Positions 9,801-17,780 of a DNA stretch of 64,000 nucleotides are shown piece after piece; the first letter of the stretch is position 1; every line of letters starts with the position of its first letter. The notes under the pieces are model-generated. The model worked only from the letters and a program-made list of their open reading frames with translations, was not told the origin of the DNA and made no database searches. The stretch lies in IMG/VR virus record IMGVR_UViG_3300027770_000041, positions 39,649 to 103,648 of that record. One strand, 5' to 3'. Source of the stretch: a virus. A program made the translations under genes and the position numbers.

Positions 9801-11246
9801 TCCTCCATTTACATTTGTAGCAACAGTAGCAGTATCAGCATTACCAATAATTTGACCCACAAATGTATCTGCATAAACTTCATTAAATTTATACAAAACA
9901 TTTCCAATATCATAAAAACCACTACTACCAGGAAGTATATCTCCATAAAATGTACTAATACCACTTACAACAAGGCTTTGTGAAGTAAGATTAGTTGTAC
10001 TAGTAACACCTAAAGTGCTTATACCACTTACATTTAAAGTTTGTGAAGTAAGATTAGTTGCTGATGTAATACCTAAAGTGCTTATACCAGAAACTCTTAG
10101 TGTTTGTGAAGTAAGATTAGTTGTACTAGTAACACCTAAAGTGCTTATACCACTTACATTTAAAGTTTGTGAAGTAAGATTAGTTATACTAGTAACACCT
10201 AAAGTGCTTATACCACTTACAACAAGAGTTTGTGAAGTAAGATTAGTTGCTGATGTAACACCTAAAGTGCTTATACCAGAAACTCTTAGTGTTTGTGAAG
10301 TAAGATTAGTTGCTGATGTAACACCTAAAGTGCTTATACCAGAAACATAAAGATTTGTGATTGTGGCTAATCCGCTTATATTAACAGTTCCAATAACATC
10401 TAGAATATCTCTGGGTAATGTACTTCCAATACCAACTCTATTGGTACTTGGGTCATAAACAAAACCAGTTGCACCATCAACTAAACCAGATGTATTATGA
10501 TATTGCACTTGAGTATAAGTTCCACCAGCACCAGCACGAATAGAGCTTTGATTGTTCCATTCTAATCCACCAAAATTATTTTTAACTAAAACTTGCTGAT
10601 TTACTCCTGGTTGATTATTATAATCATATATCGTTCCTCTTATTCTTATATCACCATTTACATCCAGTTCTTGTGTTGGAGAAGATGTTCCTATACCAAC
10701 CAATCCAGTTGGTTTAATGGTAAATATTGTTCCACCACTTCCAACATTTAGTCCATTTCCAATCGTTAGTATTCCAACAGAACTATTAAAAACTAATTTT
10801 GTTGATGTTGCAAAATCTCCAAGATCTTTAAATAATACTTCTCCATTATTTCCCGGAGGTGATATTGTTATATTAACATTTGGTGGATATGGTGGTCCGG
10901 CATATGGTGCCGTTACATCAATTGCATTTCCAATAAAAACTAATTGTGTTGTGCTACTAAGCCCACCAACCAATCCCGATCCAATATTTTCATTATAAAC
11001 AGTAATGCTTCCTGGTATAATACCACCTTGATTTGGAATCCAATAACGTTCTCCAGCAATTCCAGTCGTAACAATCATATATTGTTGACCCGGAGGGACA
11101 GGTTTTGCTCCAATAGAAGACGGTCCAACCAAAGGATCTCCAAGATTTGGTTCTGCCTGTTCTAAACCAAGAAATTCATATCTATCAGATGTTATATCTG
11201 ATTGAGGTGTTCTTTCAACTCTTCCGCTTAAATATTTTTTAGACAT
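6840..11246 (-). CDS. Long repetitive tail fibre with C-terminal tail-collar / receptor-binding domain
   Basis: 1468 residues. The N-terminus is short and unique, followed by LGIGT..P-type fibre repeats. Next come two tandem arrays: a 21-aa unit VSGISTLGVTSATNLTSQTL and a 20-aa unit around NGTITNLTGTAGTITTLNST. A duplicated 33-aa block (ARTIAITGDLSYTSPAFDGT) follows. The C-terminus has a tail-collar-type segment (FYQASAPTGWTKS) and a His-rich stretch with many HxH pairs (HNHS, HQHS, HTHTF, HSHSF), like the metal-binding tip of T4 gp12 or gp37-type fibres. Expected to form a trimeric fibre contacting the host surface. The exact T4 counterpart is uncertain. Confidence 0.85.
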   Translation of the reverse strand: MSKKYLSGRVERTPQSDITSDRYEFLGLEQAEPNLGDPLVGPSSIGAKPVPPGQQYMIVTTGIAGERYWIPNQGGIIPGSITVYNENIGSGLVGGLSSTTQLVFIGNAIDVTAPYAGPPYPPNVNITISPPGNNGEVLFKDLGDFATSTKLVFNSSVGILTIGNGLNVGSGGTIFTIKPTGLVGIGTSSPTQELDVNGDIRIRGTIYDYNNQPGVNQQVLVKNNFGGLEWNNQSSIRAGAGGTYTQVQYHNTSGLVDGATGFVYDPSTNRVGIGSTLPRDILDVIGTVNISGLATITNLYVSGISTLGVTSATNLTSQTLRVSGISTLGVTSATNLTSQTLVVSGISTLGVTSITNLTSQTLNVSGISTLGVTSTTNLTSQTLRVSGISTLGITSATNLTSQTLNVSGISTLGVTSTTNLTSQSLVVSGISTFYGDILPGSSGFYDIGNVLYKFNEVYADTFVGQIIGNADTATVATNVNGGTGNLTALNVSGISTLGVTSATNLTSQSLIVSGSGTITNLTGTAVTYTNGTITNLTGTAGTITTLNSTNGTITNLTGTAGTITTLNSTNGTITNLTGTAGTITTLNSTNGTITNLTGTAGTITTLNSTNGTITNLTGTGVTYTNGTFTNLSAGSITYTNSNSTNLYVTNGYINVGIVTTISGTNLNYTNGTITNLTGTAGTITNLTGTGVTYTNGTITNLTGTNLNITGISTFQGNVTLGDANTDKVSFGATVDSNIIPSGSRNLGSVANPWSNVYATTITGTIAGNADTATKLTTARTIAITGDLSYTSPAFDGTGNVTGTGTLATVNSNVGTFGSSTFVPQITVNAKGLVTGITTTGVNFSAATVAQADKLTTARTIAITGDLSYTSPAFDGTGNVTGTGTLATTAVTAGSYGSGSQVATFTVDSKGRLTAASNTSITGINASSVAAAGADTQVQFNDGGAFAGDADFTFAKTTNTVTTRFLALNGNGSTTSAQLTFNGGTNNWITFGTTGVAAPAFTTRSVGTKIVLYDGIGASSADYGFGIESSTLWSSVPTTSQQFKWYAGTTNIASLFGTGELVVGTTTKTGTASQTFQVTGGSYVSGNLGIGTTNPTSKLHVVGDVIVTGVVTATTFVGALTGTASNVTTNANLTGHVTSVGNAAVLGSFTSAQLATALTDETGTGAAVFATSPTLVTPALGTPSSGNLANCTFPTLNQNTTGSSASCTGNAATATVLQTARTINGVSFNGSANITISASEFSSGTTIVFYQASAPTGWTKSTSHDNKALRVVSGTGGGSGGSSSFTSVFASRGVPLPEHNHSASSDTHGGHQHSGPTNNQNANHTHTFTTGNQNADHSHSFITNSGGSHTHLLNEVPNIEVPQSSAPGMVVQANIEQAGGGRTHTIIQGGSQIVDTHNGHSHDGGTGGQSANHQHGGTTAGMSNDHYHDFTTQSGGSHSHTITVNNNGTAGASMDFAVQYIDVIICSKN
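8588..8924. repeat. Two near-identical ~100-nt direct repeats inside the fibre gene
   Basis: Bases 8588-8687 and 8825-8924 read the same (ttgctaaagtacctgttcct ... gctgtagttag). They encode the duplicated block containing ARTIAITGDLSYTSPAFDGT. Their identity at base level suggests recent duplication or ongoing recombination. Confidence 0.85.
9391..9660. repeat. 60-nt tandem repeat (four full units) in the fibre gene
   Basis: Units start at 9421, 9481, 9541 and 9601 with an exact 60-base period, plus a partial unit before them. The units differ by only a few bases and encode the 20-aa repeat around NGTITNLTGTAGTITTL. The number of units could change by slippage or recombination. Confidence 0.9.
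9961..10350. repeat. 63-nt tandem repeat (six units) in the fibre gene
   Basis: The core tttgtgaagtaagattagtt recurs every 63 bases (about 9974, 10040, 10103, 10166, 10229, 10292), and a related single copy lies near 9722. It encodes the 21-aa unit VSGISTLGVTSATNLTSQTL with changes at only a few positions. Confidence 0.9.
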
Positions 11247-11248
11247 AA

Positions 11249-11902
11249 TTATGCGGCAATATTATTTTCTAAAATACTACAAATAAATTCCATTTGAAGT
11301 GGTCCAACTAATCCACCACTTACATAAGTATGAGCGAATCCAATTGGTCCAGTATTTGTAACAAAAATAGTAGAACTAGTAACACTAGACACAGTAAATG
11401 CAGATTGCGGAGATGGAAAAATAGTTGTTGTAATTCCACTACTTCCGGGAGAGCAAGTAAAGGCAAGACCACTCATCGTGATTTCACTACCAACTGAAAA
11501 ATTATGATTGGTTAGTGTAGTAATAGTAGTAATACCAGTATTAAAATCATATAAACAGTTCGTAATGCTAGTAATACCAGACTGAACTCCTACAATTACA
11601 ACGGAATCTGAAATTACAGCATTTCTTTCCAAAACTAATCTTCCATCAATAATAATTAAACTATCATTTGGAAGTACTTTTGCTTCTTTGATAATTCGAT
11701 TATTTCTAATATATCCAGTCTTATTTGTTTTTCTTCGATGTGTAAATGAAACTTTTGGAAAAGTAGATGCTGCCGCAACATTTGATACTTGCGCATAAAG
11801 AATGATTGACGACCTTCCGGTTGGAGTTGCATATATTACTTGTTCTCCAGGAGCAACCGGAACTGCAATTGTAATAAATTTATTGACTGGTGCAATCGCC
11901 AT
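11249..11902 (-). CDS. Virion structural protein, unknown
   Basis: 217 residues. The N-terminal half (APVNKFITIAVPVAPGEQVI, SFTHRRKTNKTGYIRNNRII) looks like a small beta-rich virion protein. The C-terminal half contains TNHNFSVGSEITMSGLAF-type Thr/Ser repeats, a module also seen in the giant structural protein at the left end (EHGLYADTPFLVSGVG). It sits 4 nt after the 1163-aa structural gene and 2 nt before the fibre gene. Proposed as a fibre-associated or baseplate-peripheral protein by position. Confidence 0.65.
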   Translation of the reverse strand: MAIAPVNKFITIAVPVAPGEQVIYATPTGRSSIILYAQVSNVAAASTFPKVSFTHRRKTNKTGYIRNNRIIKEAKVLPNDSLIIIDGRLVLERNAVISDSVVIVGVQSGITSITNCLYDFNTGITTITTLTNHNFSVGSEITMSGLAFTCSPGSSGITTTIFPSPQSAFTVSSVTSSTIFVTNTGPIGFAHTYVSGGLVGPLQMEFICSILENNIAA

Positions 11903-11906
11903 TTTT

Positions 11907-14900
11907 TTATCTCAGTGCAAGTATTAAAGGTGTAACTTCTGCTTGAATTGCTTTACTAAAATCTCTTCCAGTAATTGTTGCCGTAGCCTGATTGATTTGA
12001 ATACCTTCACCAATATTAAAATTACCTTTTTGGTCGGTGCTTGTAAATGGTACTTGTCCACCATCAATTGCAACAACCTCATTTGCTTTAATTGATACGG
12101 CACCCTTTAAAGGTGTTGAGATATTTATATCAGTACCAGAACCAATATATTCAAATGAATGTCCACTTGTTAGAATACGACTAATTCTACGCATTTCAAC
12201 AGCATCATTTGCATATACAATATAAGGAATAAATTCATTCAAAACAATTGTCGTTGTAGTTCCAATACCAACCGTAAATGTTGGAAGGGAGGATTCACTT
12301 ACTGTAAAATAAATTGGTTCCATCTGAGCTGTCAAATCATTTGTTGAAGTGCCATTAATTCGAACTCCTATATTTTGACTAGGAAGATAATTTCTTCCGC
12401 TATCTATAATATCAACAGAAGTAATTGAACCCAAACCACTAATTGTTGGAGACACTTCGGCAATAATACCTTCAGGTCCTAATGGGAGAACATCATTTGT
12501 TGCAGTATCAAAAATAGTAATATCAGGAGGAGATGCCTCACTATAACCAGAACCACCATTTACGACAGTAATAGATTTTAATCTTTTTAAAGGTGCAGTA
12601 ATAATTCCAACTTGGCCAGTATTATAATTTGAAAGATTTATTTTAAACCATAGTGCCTGACCATCATATGGTCGTCTTGATGAAATCCCAACATTATCAG
12701 TTACATTCTTAAATACAACTCTATCTGCTTCAGCATCGGTTGTAGTATTCACTTGAGATGTAAATTCAGTTGCACCCAGACCAACTGCATATAGTCCATA
12801 ATTACCAAATGAGGAGTTAGAGTTAGTAAGGTCACACTGACCACCAGTATCACAATAAATTGCAATATCACAGTTAATTGTAAAAATAGAAACTAACTGG
12901 GCATATCCATTATTTGTAATTGAAACTCCAATACCTGCCTCATTATATTGTGTAAATGAGTCACAGACCATAGATTTTAAATCAGCACCTATTGTAGATG
13001 CGGTTGCATGATTTCCATCAATCTTCATACCAATACTTAAGGGCATAAAATTGGTACAGTTCCTAATATAAGGACTTCTCCATCTTCCACTTGGACCTTC
13101 ATTTGCAGGCCCAGGAGCGATATAACCAGATACTGATATTTTAGATGTATCTGTTGGTGGGAATGCAACTGCACCGCCACCTGGATTAGATTTTCCAGTA
13201 TCACAGGCAAAGTTCATATTCTCAACCAAACATCCTCTTCTGACGTGAAATACATCCTTACCACTATTTTGAGGAACTACTGTTACTAATCTCAAATCCT
13301 GACCAGTAACAGAAACATCAGTTCTCAAACCAATTGGATTATTCTCATAATAAACACCGGAACGAACCATAATCGTATCACCGGGTTGAGCAACTGCTGC
13401 AGCTGCTGCAATCGTTAATTTTGCATCTCCTTCTGTTTTTCCACCATTATCATCATTACCATACTTATTCACCCAAACTAGATTTCTTACATCAGTTCCG
13501 GGTGGAACCCATACTACTTTACCATCTGGTTGAGTAATAGCAGGAGCAGAACCAGATCCACCTCCAATAATTGTAGTTACAATACCGGCACAAGTATAAA
13601 TTGCAGAGACTACATTTGAACATCCACCATTATTTGCATTAGAATTAACAGAAGCATCATCTTGTATTGTTAAATCTCTAATTTGACGAATACTACTCAC
13701 ACCACTTTGGTATGATTTTGTTAGTAAAACGTTATTAATTACTTTTTGTGAAATTTGTGCGGCAGTTGTAATTGCAACGACAGTTGCTGTTTGTTGAGCA
13801 CCAGATGTAATATGGATAAGTGACCCACCATTATAATAAGAAAGACCGGCACCTACAGATTGTGAGTTTCCACCCTTTGTAATGTCGAGAGTGATTGATT
13901 TTAATATTTTTTTAATATCATCTCTACAAGAACTAACTCCAGGAACCGAAAATGTTCCACTCAAATAATCGGTGCTTGTAATAAATCCAACTGCTTCTGC
14001 TGCAATAAAGTCAAGATTGAGTCTTATTAAATTTGCGGCATCAAAAAATCTATCACTAATAACTTCACCGGCAGTATTAACTCCAACTTGGCCCAATACT
14101 GTTCTTGGAGTTTTATAAAATTCTGTTTTATATCCTACATTTCGATTTGAGTCATATACTGCTTTCTGTATTAATACTTGCTTTGCAATATCCAAACCTT
14201 TAGATGGAAGATTGGTTCCAATACCAACCGAACCAATTCCGGTGGTTGTAATGACTGTTCCGGCAATTCCAACATTAAATGTTGTATTGACTGTACCCAC
14301 ACCAACAACATTTAAATTTCCACCTATAAATGTTGATTGTGCAATAGATGTTGCACCACCAATATTAACATTACCTTCTACACCGAGACCACCTTGAGCA
14401 ATTACAAGAGCACCAGTATCTTTATTGATAGATGGTGTATTTGCAGTAAAAGATACAATACCAGCAACATATAAATCTTGTGTGATATTTGTGGTTCCAG
14501 TTACATCTAAAGCAAATGTAGGATTATTATTGTTAATACCTACATTTGAATTCCTATAGATATTTCCACCAAGAATTGGACTCCAATAATCATAAACATA
14601 AACATCTGCAATATTTGGATTTGATGGATTTACAAATGCTTGTATAGTATCTGTAGTAATTCCCAACCCATCTCCAGTCTTTAGATTGACTCCAAAAAAT
14701 GATTGCCCAGCTCCAATTAGAGTCAAGTCATTATAAACAAGAATTCCTTGCGAATCTAAAGGATTAACTTGTACCCATCGAATTCCATCAACATCTCTTG
14801 AGAGATAATATCCTGTGGTTCCTGCAACATTAACCGAATCAAATATATTCTTATTAATCTTAATGCTTCCAGCAATATCTAACTTTTGCTGTGGAATGGT

Positions 14901-15398
14901 AGACCCAATTCCAATATTCCCATAATAAGTTGATGCTGCTCCAACAATACTTGGATTAGTAGATGCTATTGCAGTAAGTACGGTTCCGCCAATACCAATA
15001 TCAAGTTTTTTTGTAATTGTTGCAACACCAACTACAAAACGATCAAAAGTTACATTATTAGTAAAGAAAACAGGTCCTTGAAATGTACTAATACCAGTAT
15101 TGGTAAAACTACCATTAAATTTAATATCACCATTTACATCCAGAGTTGCTTGAGGATTATTAGATCCAATACCCAACCTATTCAATCCTGGATTATAAAC
15201 AAAATTACCATTTACATAAGGTGATCTAAATTCTTCTGTTGTTTCATTTAATAAAATATAATATGGTTGATTTGTAGTGGTTCCAATACCAACTTTAACT
15301 AAATCTGGATATTCTCTTAAAAATAAAGCAAGGTCCTCACCGAACAAATCAGTTGATGTAGTAATACCAGTAATTCTATTTCTAAGAAGTATACTCAT
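11907..15398 (-). CDS. Large virion structural protein with pectate-lyase-like beta-helix
   Basis: 1163 residues. It opens MSILLRNRITGITTSTDLFG and then has LGIGSNNPQATLDVNGDI-type fibre repeats. The middle carries a beta-helix-like segment (VWVNKYGNDDNGGK, AQPGDTIMVRSGVYYENNP, RRGCLVENMNFACDTG) that resembles pectin-lyase-fold virion proteins. The tail contains GGSGYSEASPPDITI repeats. It overlaps the upstream gene by 4 nt (ATGA). Similar in build to the giant protein at 1-5758, suggesting paralogous fibre or baseplate components. A polysaccharide-binding or -cleaving role is possible but no catalytic residues could be assigned. Confidence 0.75.
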   Translation of the reverse strand: MSILLRNRITGITTSTDLFGEDLALFLREYPDLVKVGIGTTTNQPYYILLNETTEEFRSPYVNGNFVYNPGLNRLGIGSNNPQATLDVNGDIKFNGSFTNTGISTFQGPVFFTNNVTFDRFVVGVATITKKLDIGIGGTVLTAIASTNPSIVGAASTYYGNIGIGSTIPQQKLDIAGSIKINKNIFDSVNVAGTTGYYLSRDVDGIRWVQVNPLDSQGILVYNDLTLIGAGQSFFGVNLKTGDGLGITTDTIQAFVNPSNPNIADVYVYDYWSPILGGNIYRNSNVGINNNNPTFALDVTGTTNITQDLYVAGIVSFTANTPSINKDTGALVIAQGGLGVEGNVNIGGATSIAQSTFIGGNLNVVGVGTVNTTFNVGIAGTVITTTGIGSVGIGTNLPSKGLDIAKQVLIQKAVYDSNRNVGYKTEFYKTPRTVLGQVGVNTAGEVISDRFFDAANLIRLNLDFIAAEAVGFITSTDYLSGTFSVPGVSSCRDDIKKILKSITLDITKGGNSQSVGAGLSYYNGGSLIHITSGAQQTATVVAITTAAQISQKVINNVLLTKSYQSGVSSIRQIRDLTIQDDASVNSNANNGGCSNVVSAIYTCAGIVTTIIGGGSGSAPAITQPDGKVVWVPPGTDVRNLVWVNKYGNDDNGGKTEGDAKLTIAAAAAVAQPGDTIMVRSGVYYENNPIGLRTDVSVTGQDLRLVTVVPQNSGKDVFHVRRGCLVENMNFACDTGKSNPGGGAVAFPPTDTSKISVSGYIAPGPANEGPSGRWRSPYIRNCTNFMPLSIGMKIDGNHATASTIGADLKSMVCDSFTQYNEAGIGVSITNNGYAQLVSIFTINCDIAIYCDTGGQCDLTNSNSSFGNYGLYAVGLGATEFTSQVNTTTDAEADRVVFKNVTDNVGISSRRPYDGQALWFKINLSNYNTGQVGIITAPLKRLKSITVVNGGSGYSEASPPDITIFDTATNDVLPLGPEGIIAEVSPTISGLGSITSVDIIDSGRNYLPSQNIGVRINGTSTNDLTAQMEPIYFTVSESSLPTFTVGIGTTTTIVLNEFIPYIVYANDAVEMRRISRILTSGHSFEYIGSGTDINISTPLKGAVSIKANEVVAIDGGQVPFTSTDQKGNFNIGEGIQINQATATITGRDFSKAIQAEVTPLILALR

Positions 15399-16426
15399 GA
15401 GAAGTATTGATTATAAGTAGGATTATTTAAAACAAATCTAACTGCATCAATTTCGGTTTTTCTTTTATTTAATTCTGCTTCTGCAAAATTATAAGAATAT
15501 CGTTGAACATAAGATTTTTTTGTTTCAACTTTAATCGAATTTGATCCCACCATAATTGCATCCCTTTGACTTCTAAGTGTAACTATATCTGCTTTTAGAG
15601 CATCAACTTGTGCTCCATAAGCAGCACAAGATGTTGGGCAAGTACTTGTTTGTGTAGTATCAATATCTGGTATAAATTCACTTCCAATTCCAGAACTTGC
15701 AACAATATAAGTATCAATACCAATTCCAAGAATAGGTGAACCAACATCATTAACTATAAAAGATGCACCAGGGAAAAAAGGAATATTTAAACTATCATTT
15801 ACCGCATAACCAGATCCACCATTATTTACAATTACATTTGCAACAGTTCCACCAACAGTAACTATTACATCTGCTTTTGCTCCACTACCACTACCACCTA
15901 ATAAGGATCTTCCAAAATAAGATGTAATATTAGTTGCACCAATACCAGAACCAACATTACCTATAACTAATTCTAGAATAGAATTTTGATCTGCACCTAC
16001 TACAAAAGTAGTAGAACCAATTCCAGAAGTAAAAGAAGTAGAACCATCAGTTCCATCAAGTTTTGCAAATGGATCAAATCCAGAATAAGATGTGTTTTCT
16101 GCATTTATACGATGTGCCTTTGCTTGTTCGTAATAATAAGTAGTACCAACACTTATCTGTATTTGATTTTCATTTTCATCCATAGCAGTAAAAACTGTAC
16201 CACAACCACAAGCAGTAGCAATACCAGATACGATTGAAATATCATATATTTTTTTATTAATATCTACGGTAAGTTCTGCAATTCTTTCATCTAATTGTGA
16301 TAATGGTGTTATAAGTTCACTAAGTGAAGATTGAACTGGTAATTTAATTTCACCAAGTGATACAATTTGATTTTGTATTGAATTCAGTTCTTCGTCATAT
16401 TTTTGATTTAATGATTGTCTAGTCAT
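15395..16426 (-). CDS. Virion structural protein with terminal coiled coils
   Basis: 343 residues. It has helical N-terminal (MTRQSLNQKYDEELNSIQNQ...LSQLDERIAELTVDINKKI) and C-terminal (AQVDALKADIVTLRSQRDAI) segments flanking a Gly/Thr-rich beta middle with GGSGYAVNDSLNIP. Cysteines cluster in ACGCGT and TCPTSC. It is part of the continuous minus-strand tail operon with 4-nt overlaps on both sides. No enzyme motif seen. Probably a baseplate or fibre attachment protein. Confidence 0.65.
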   Translation of the reverse strand: MTRQSLNQKYDEELNSIQNQIVSLGEIKLPVQSSLSELITPLSQLDERIAELTVDINKKIYDISIVSGIATACGCGTVFTAMDENENQIQISVGTTYYYEQAKAHRINAENTSYSGFDPFAKLDGTDGSTSFTSGIGSTTFVVGADQNSILELVIGNVGSGIGATNITSYFGRSLLGGSGSGAKADVIVTVGGTVANVIVNNGGSGYAVNDSLNIPFFPGASFIVNDVGSPILGIGIDTYIVASSGIGSEFIPDIDTTQTSTCPTSCAAYGAQVDALKADIVTLRSQRDAIMVGSNSIKVETKKSYVQRYSYNFAEAELNKRKTEIDAVRFVLNNPTYNQYFS

Positions 16427-17214
16427 ACTTCTTCTCCTTCGTACTCAATAATTAGGGGCGAAATATCTTTTCTTGTTGCATATACAATATAACTACAATC
16501 TATTTTTCCACCGGAGTTGTTTAATATTTTTATTTTATTATTTTCTATCTTTTGAACATAAAGTTCTTGATGTAAAATATAAGAAGTCAAATGAACTGTG
16601 ATTGATTTTTCATCAACCAATCCAGTCCAATAATCAGGCAAATTGATTATATTCGAATTTATCAATCTACCGCGAGTATAAACTGCATTTTCTGGTCCTT
16701 CTAAACAACCGTGCCTTAATCTATATTTTTCCTTTGTTGGATGTGGAATATCAAATAACTTAAATGGTGCCGCAACTCCACCCGCAGCAGTAAACAATCC
16801 AAGTATAGTACAAGTACCAGTTACAAGTAATGTACCATTAATCATTTTTGCAGCATTTGTAATATGAGAACCATTATTAAGTTTTACACCATTTGATATA
16901 TCTGCTCCATTTTTAGTCGAAACACCATTAAAAATAGAAGCACCATTAAAGGTAGAAAGACCAAAAACATTTAAGTTGCCTAAAAGATTTGTAATACCTG
17001 TAACTTCCAAAGATACTGGAAGTGCAATTGAAATCGGTGGTCCAATCATACAAGCCGCTCTTGCTACTCCTATTTGAGCGGGCATTCCAATATAAACAGG
17101 ACCATTCAAAACAGCAGTTCCTGGAAGTAATCTAGAACTAGCAGCCAAAAATGAAGTATCAACTTGCCCAACAACTAGTTTTTCGCCAACATTCGCAATT
17201 GTTAAATCAGCCAT
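16423..17214 (-). CDS. Fibre-like virion protein with short hexapeptide-type repeats
   Basis: 263 residues. The middle is a run of short repeats (FNGASIFNGVSTKNGADISNG, split by NG pairs) like a trimeric left-handed or triple-beta fibre shaft. The C-terminal ~110 residues begin KLFDIPHPTKEKYRLRHGCL and include EGPENAVYTRGRL, a domain common at the ends of marine phage fibres and structural proteins. It overlaps the spike-like gene by one base. A fibre or spike accessory role is inferred. Confidence 0.65.
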   Translation of the reverse strand: MADLTIANVGEKLVVGQVDTSFLAASSRLLPGTAVLNGPVYIGMPAQIGVARAACMIGPPISIALPVSLEVTGITNLLGNLNVFGLSTFNGASIFNGVSTKNGADISNGVKLNNGSHITNAAKMINGTLLVTGTCTILGLFTAAGGVAAPFKLFDIPHPTKEKYRLRHGCLEGPENAVYTRGRLINSNIINLPDYWTGLVDEKSITVHLTSYILHQELYVQKIENNKIKILNNSGGKIDCSYIVYATRKDISPLIIEYEGEEV

Positions 17215-17780
17215 TAGTTACATATAGATTTGAAGAAATCTTTGAATTTTTTAATTGCTGCTAATACTTGTCCCAAGAGTGAAGAAGATGCCGCATCTAC
17301 ACCACTTGAAATTGTAGTTTGAGTACTTGCAGAAATATCAGTATAAGCGCCAGCAATATTAACTCCTTGTGCCGCTGCGATTGTTGCAGCGCCACTCGAT
17401 TGGACTTCTACATTTGGACCACTTATTTTTACAATTTTAGAACCTTGAATTGTTACTTCTCCTTCTGATCCATCAACACCAATAATGCGAATATTCTTTG
17501 CTTCAAGAATAATAGTTCCATTAAGTGCTCTCAAATGAATATCACCATTTACCGCATCAATTACTTTTGCTGGTGTTTTATCGTCTGCGATTTTATGCCC
17601 TACAACTTCACTTGAAGTTTTATTTACAACAAAATTAGAATTTCCATTCTCGTAAATGATAAGTCCTTGTCCCTTATCAGTAGTACAAGCAATATCTATT
17701 TTTCCATTTTTAGCACTATCTGTCCCTGCTTCAATTCTAAATCCTGGAAGTTGTCTAGCAAATGGGTTTCTCATACGCAA
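17214..17780 (-). CDS. Baseplate spike-like protein (separate gp5C-type beta-helix)
   Basis: 188 residues. A repetitive beta segment (NGDIHLRALNGTIILEAKNI, GEVTIQGSKIVKISGPNVEV) followed by TISSG repeats resembles the triple-stranded beta-helix needle that forms the C-terminus of T4 gp5. Here it is a separate gene overlapping the 3' end of the gp5-like gene by 10 nt. That arrangement suggests gp5 is split into an OB-fold hub and an independent needle. A short helix (VLAAIKKFKDFFKSI) closes the protein. The function is inferred from repeat type and position. Confidence 0.6.
   Translation of the reverse strand: MRMRNPFARQLPGFRIEAGTDSAKNGKIDIACTTDKGQGLIIYENGNSNFVVNKTSSEVVGHKIADDKTPAKVIDAVNGDIHLRALNGTIILEAKNIRIIGVDGSEGEVTIQGSKIVKISGPNVEVQSSGAATIAAAQGVNIAGAYTDISASTQTTISSGVDAASSSLLGQVLAAIKKFKDFFKSICN

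Noticed and set aside
10015-10350. Plus-strand 111-aa frame over the fibre repeats
   Set aside because: It is the antisense of the 63-nt tandem repeat and simply inherits its period.
9391-10350. CRISPR array
   Set aside because: Repeats are in-frame coding units without unique spacers and no cas genes are present.
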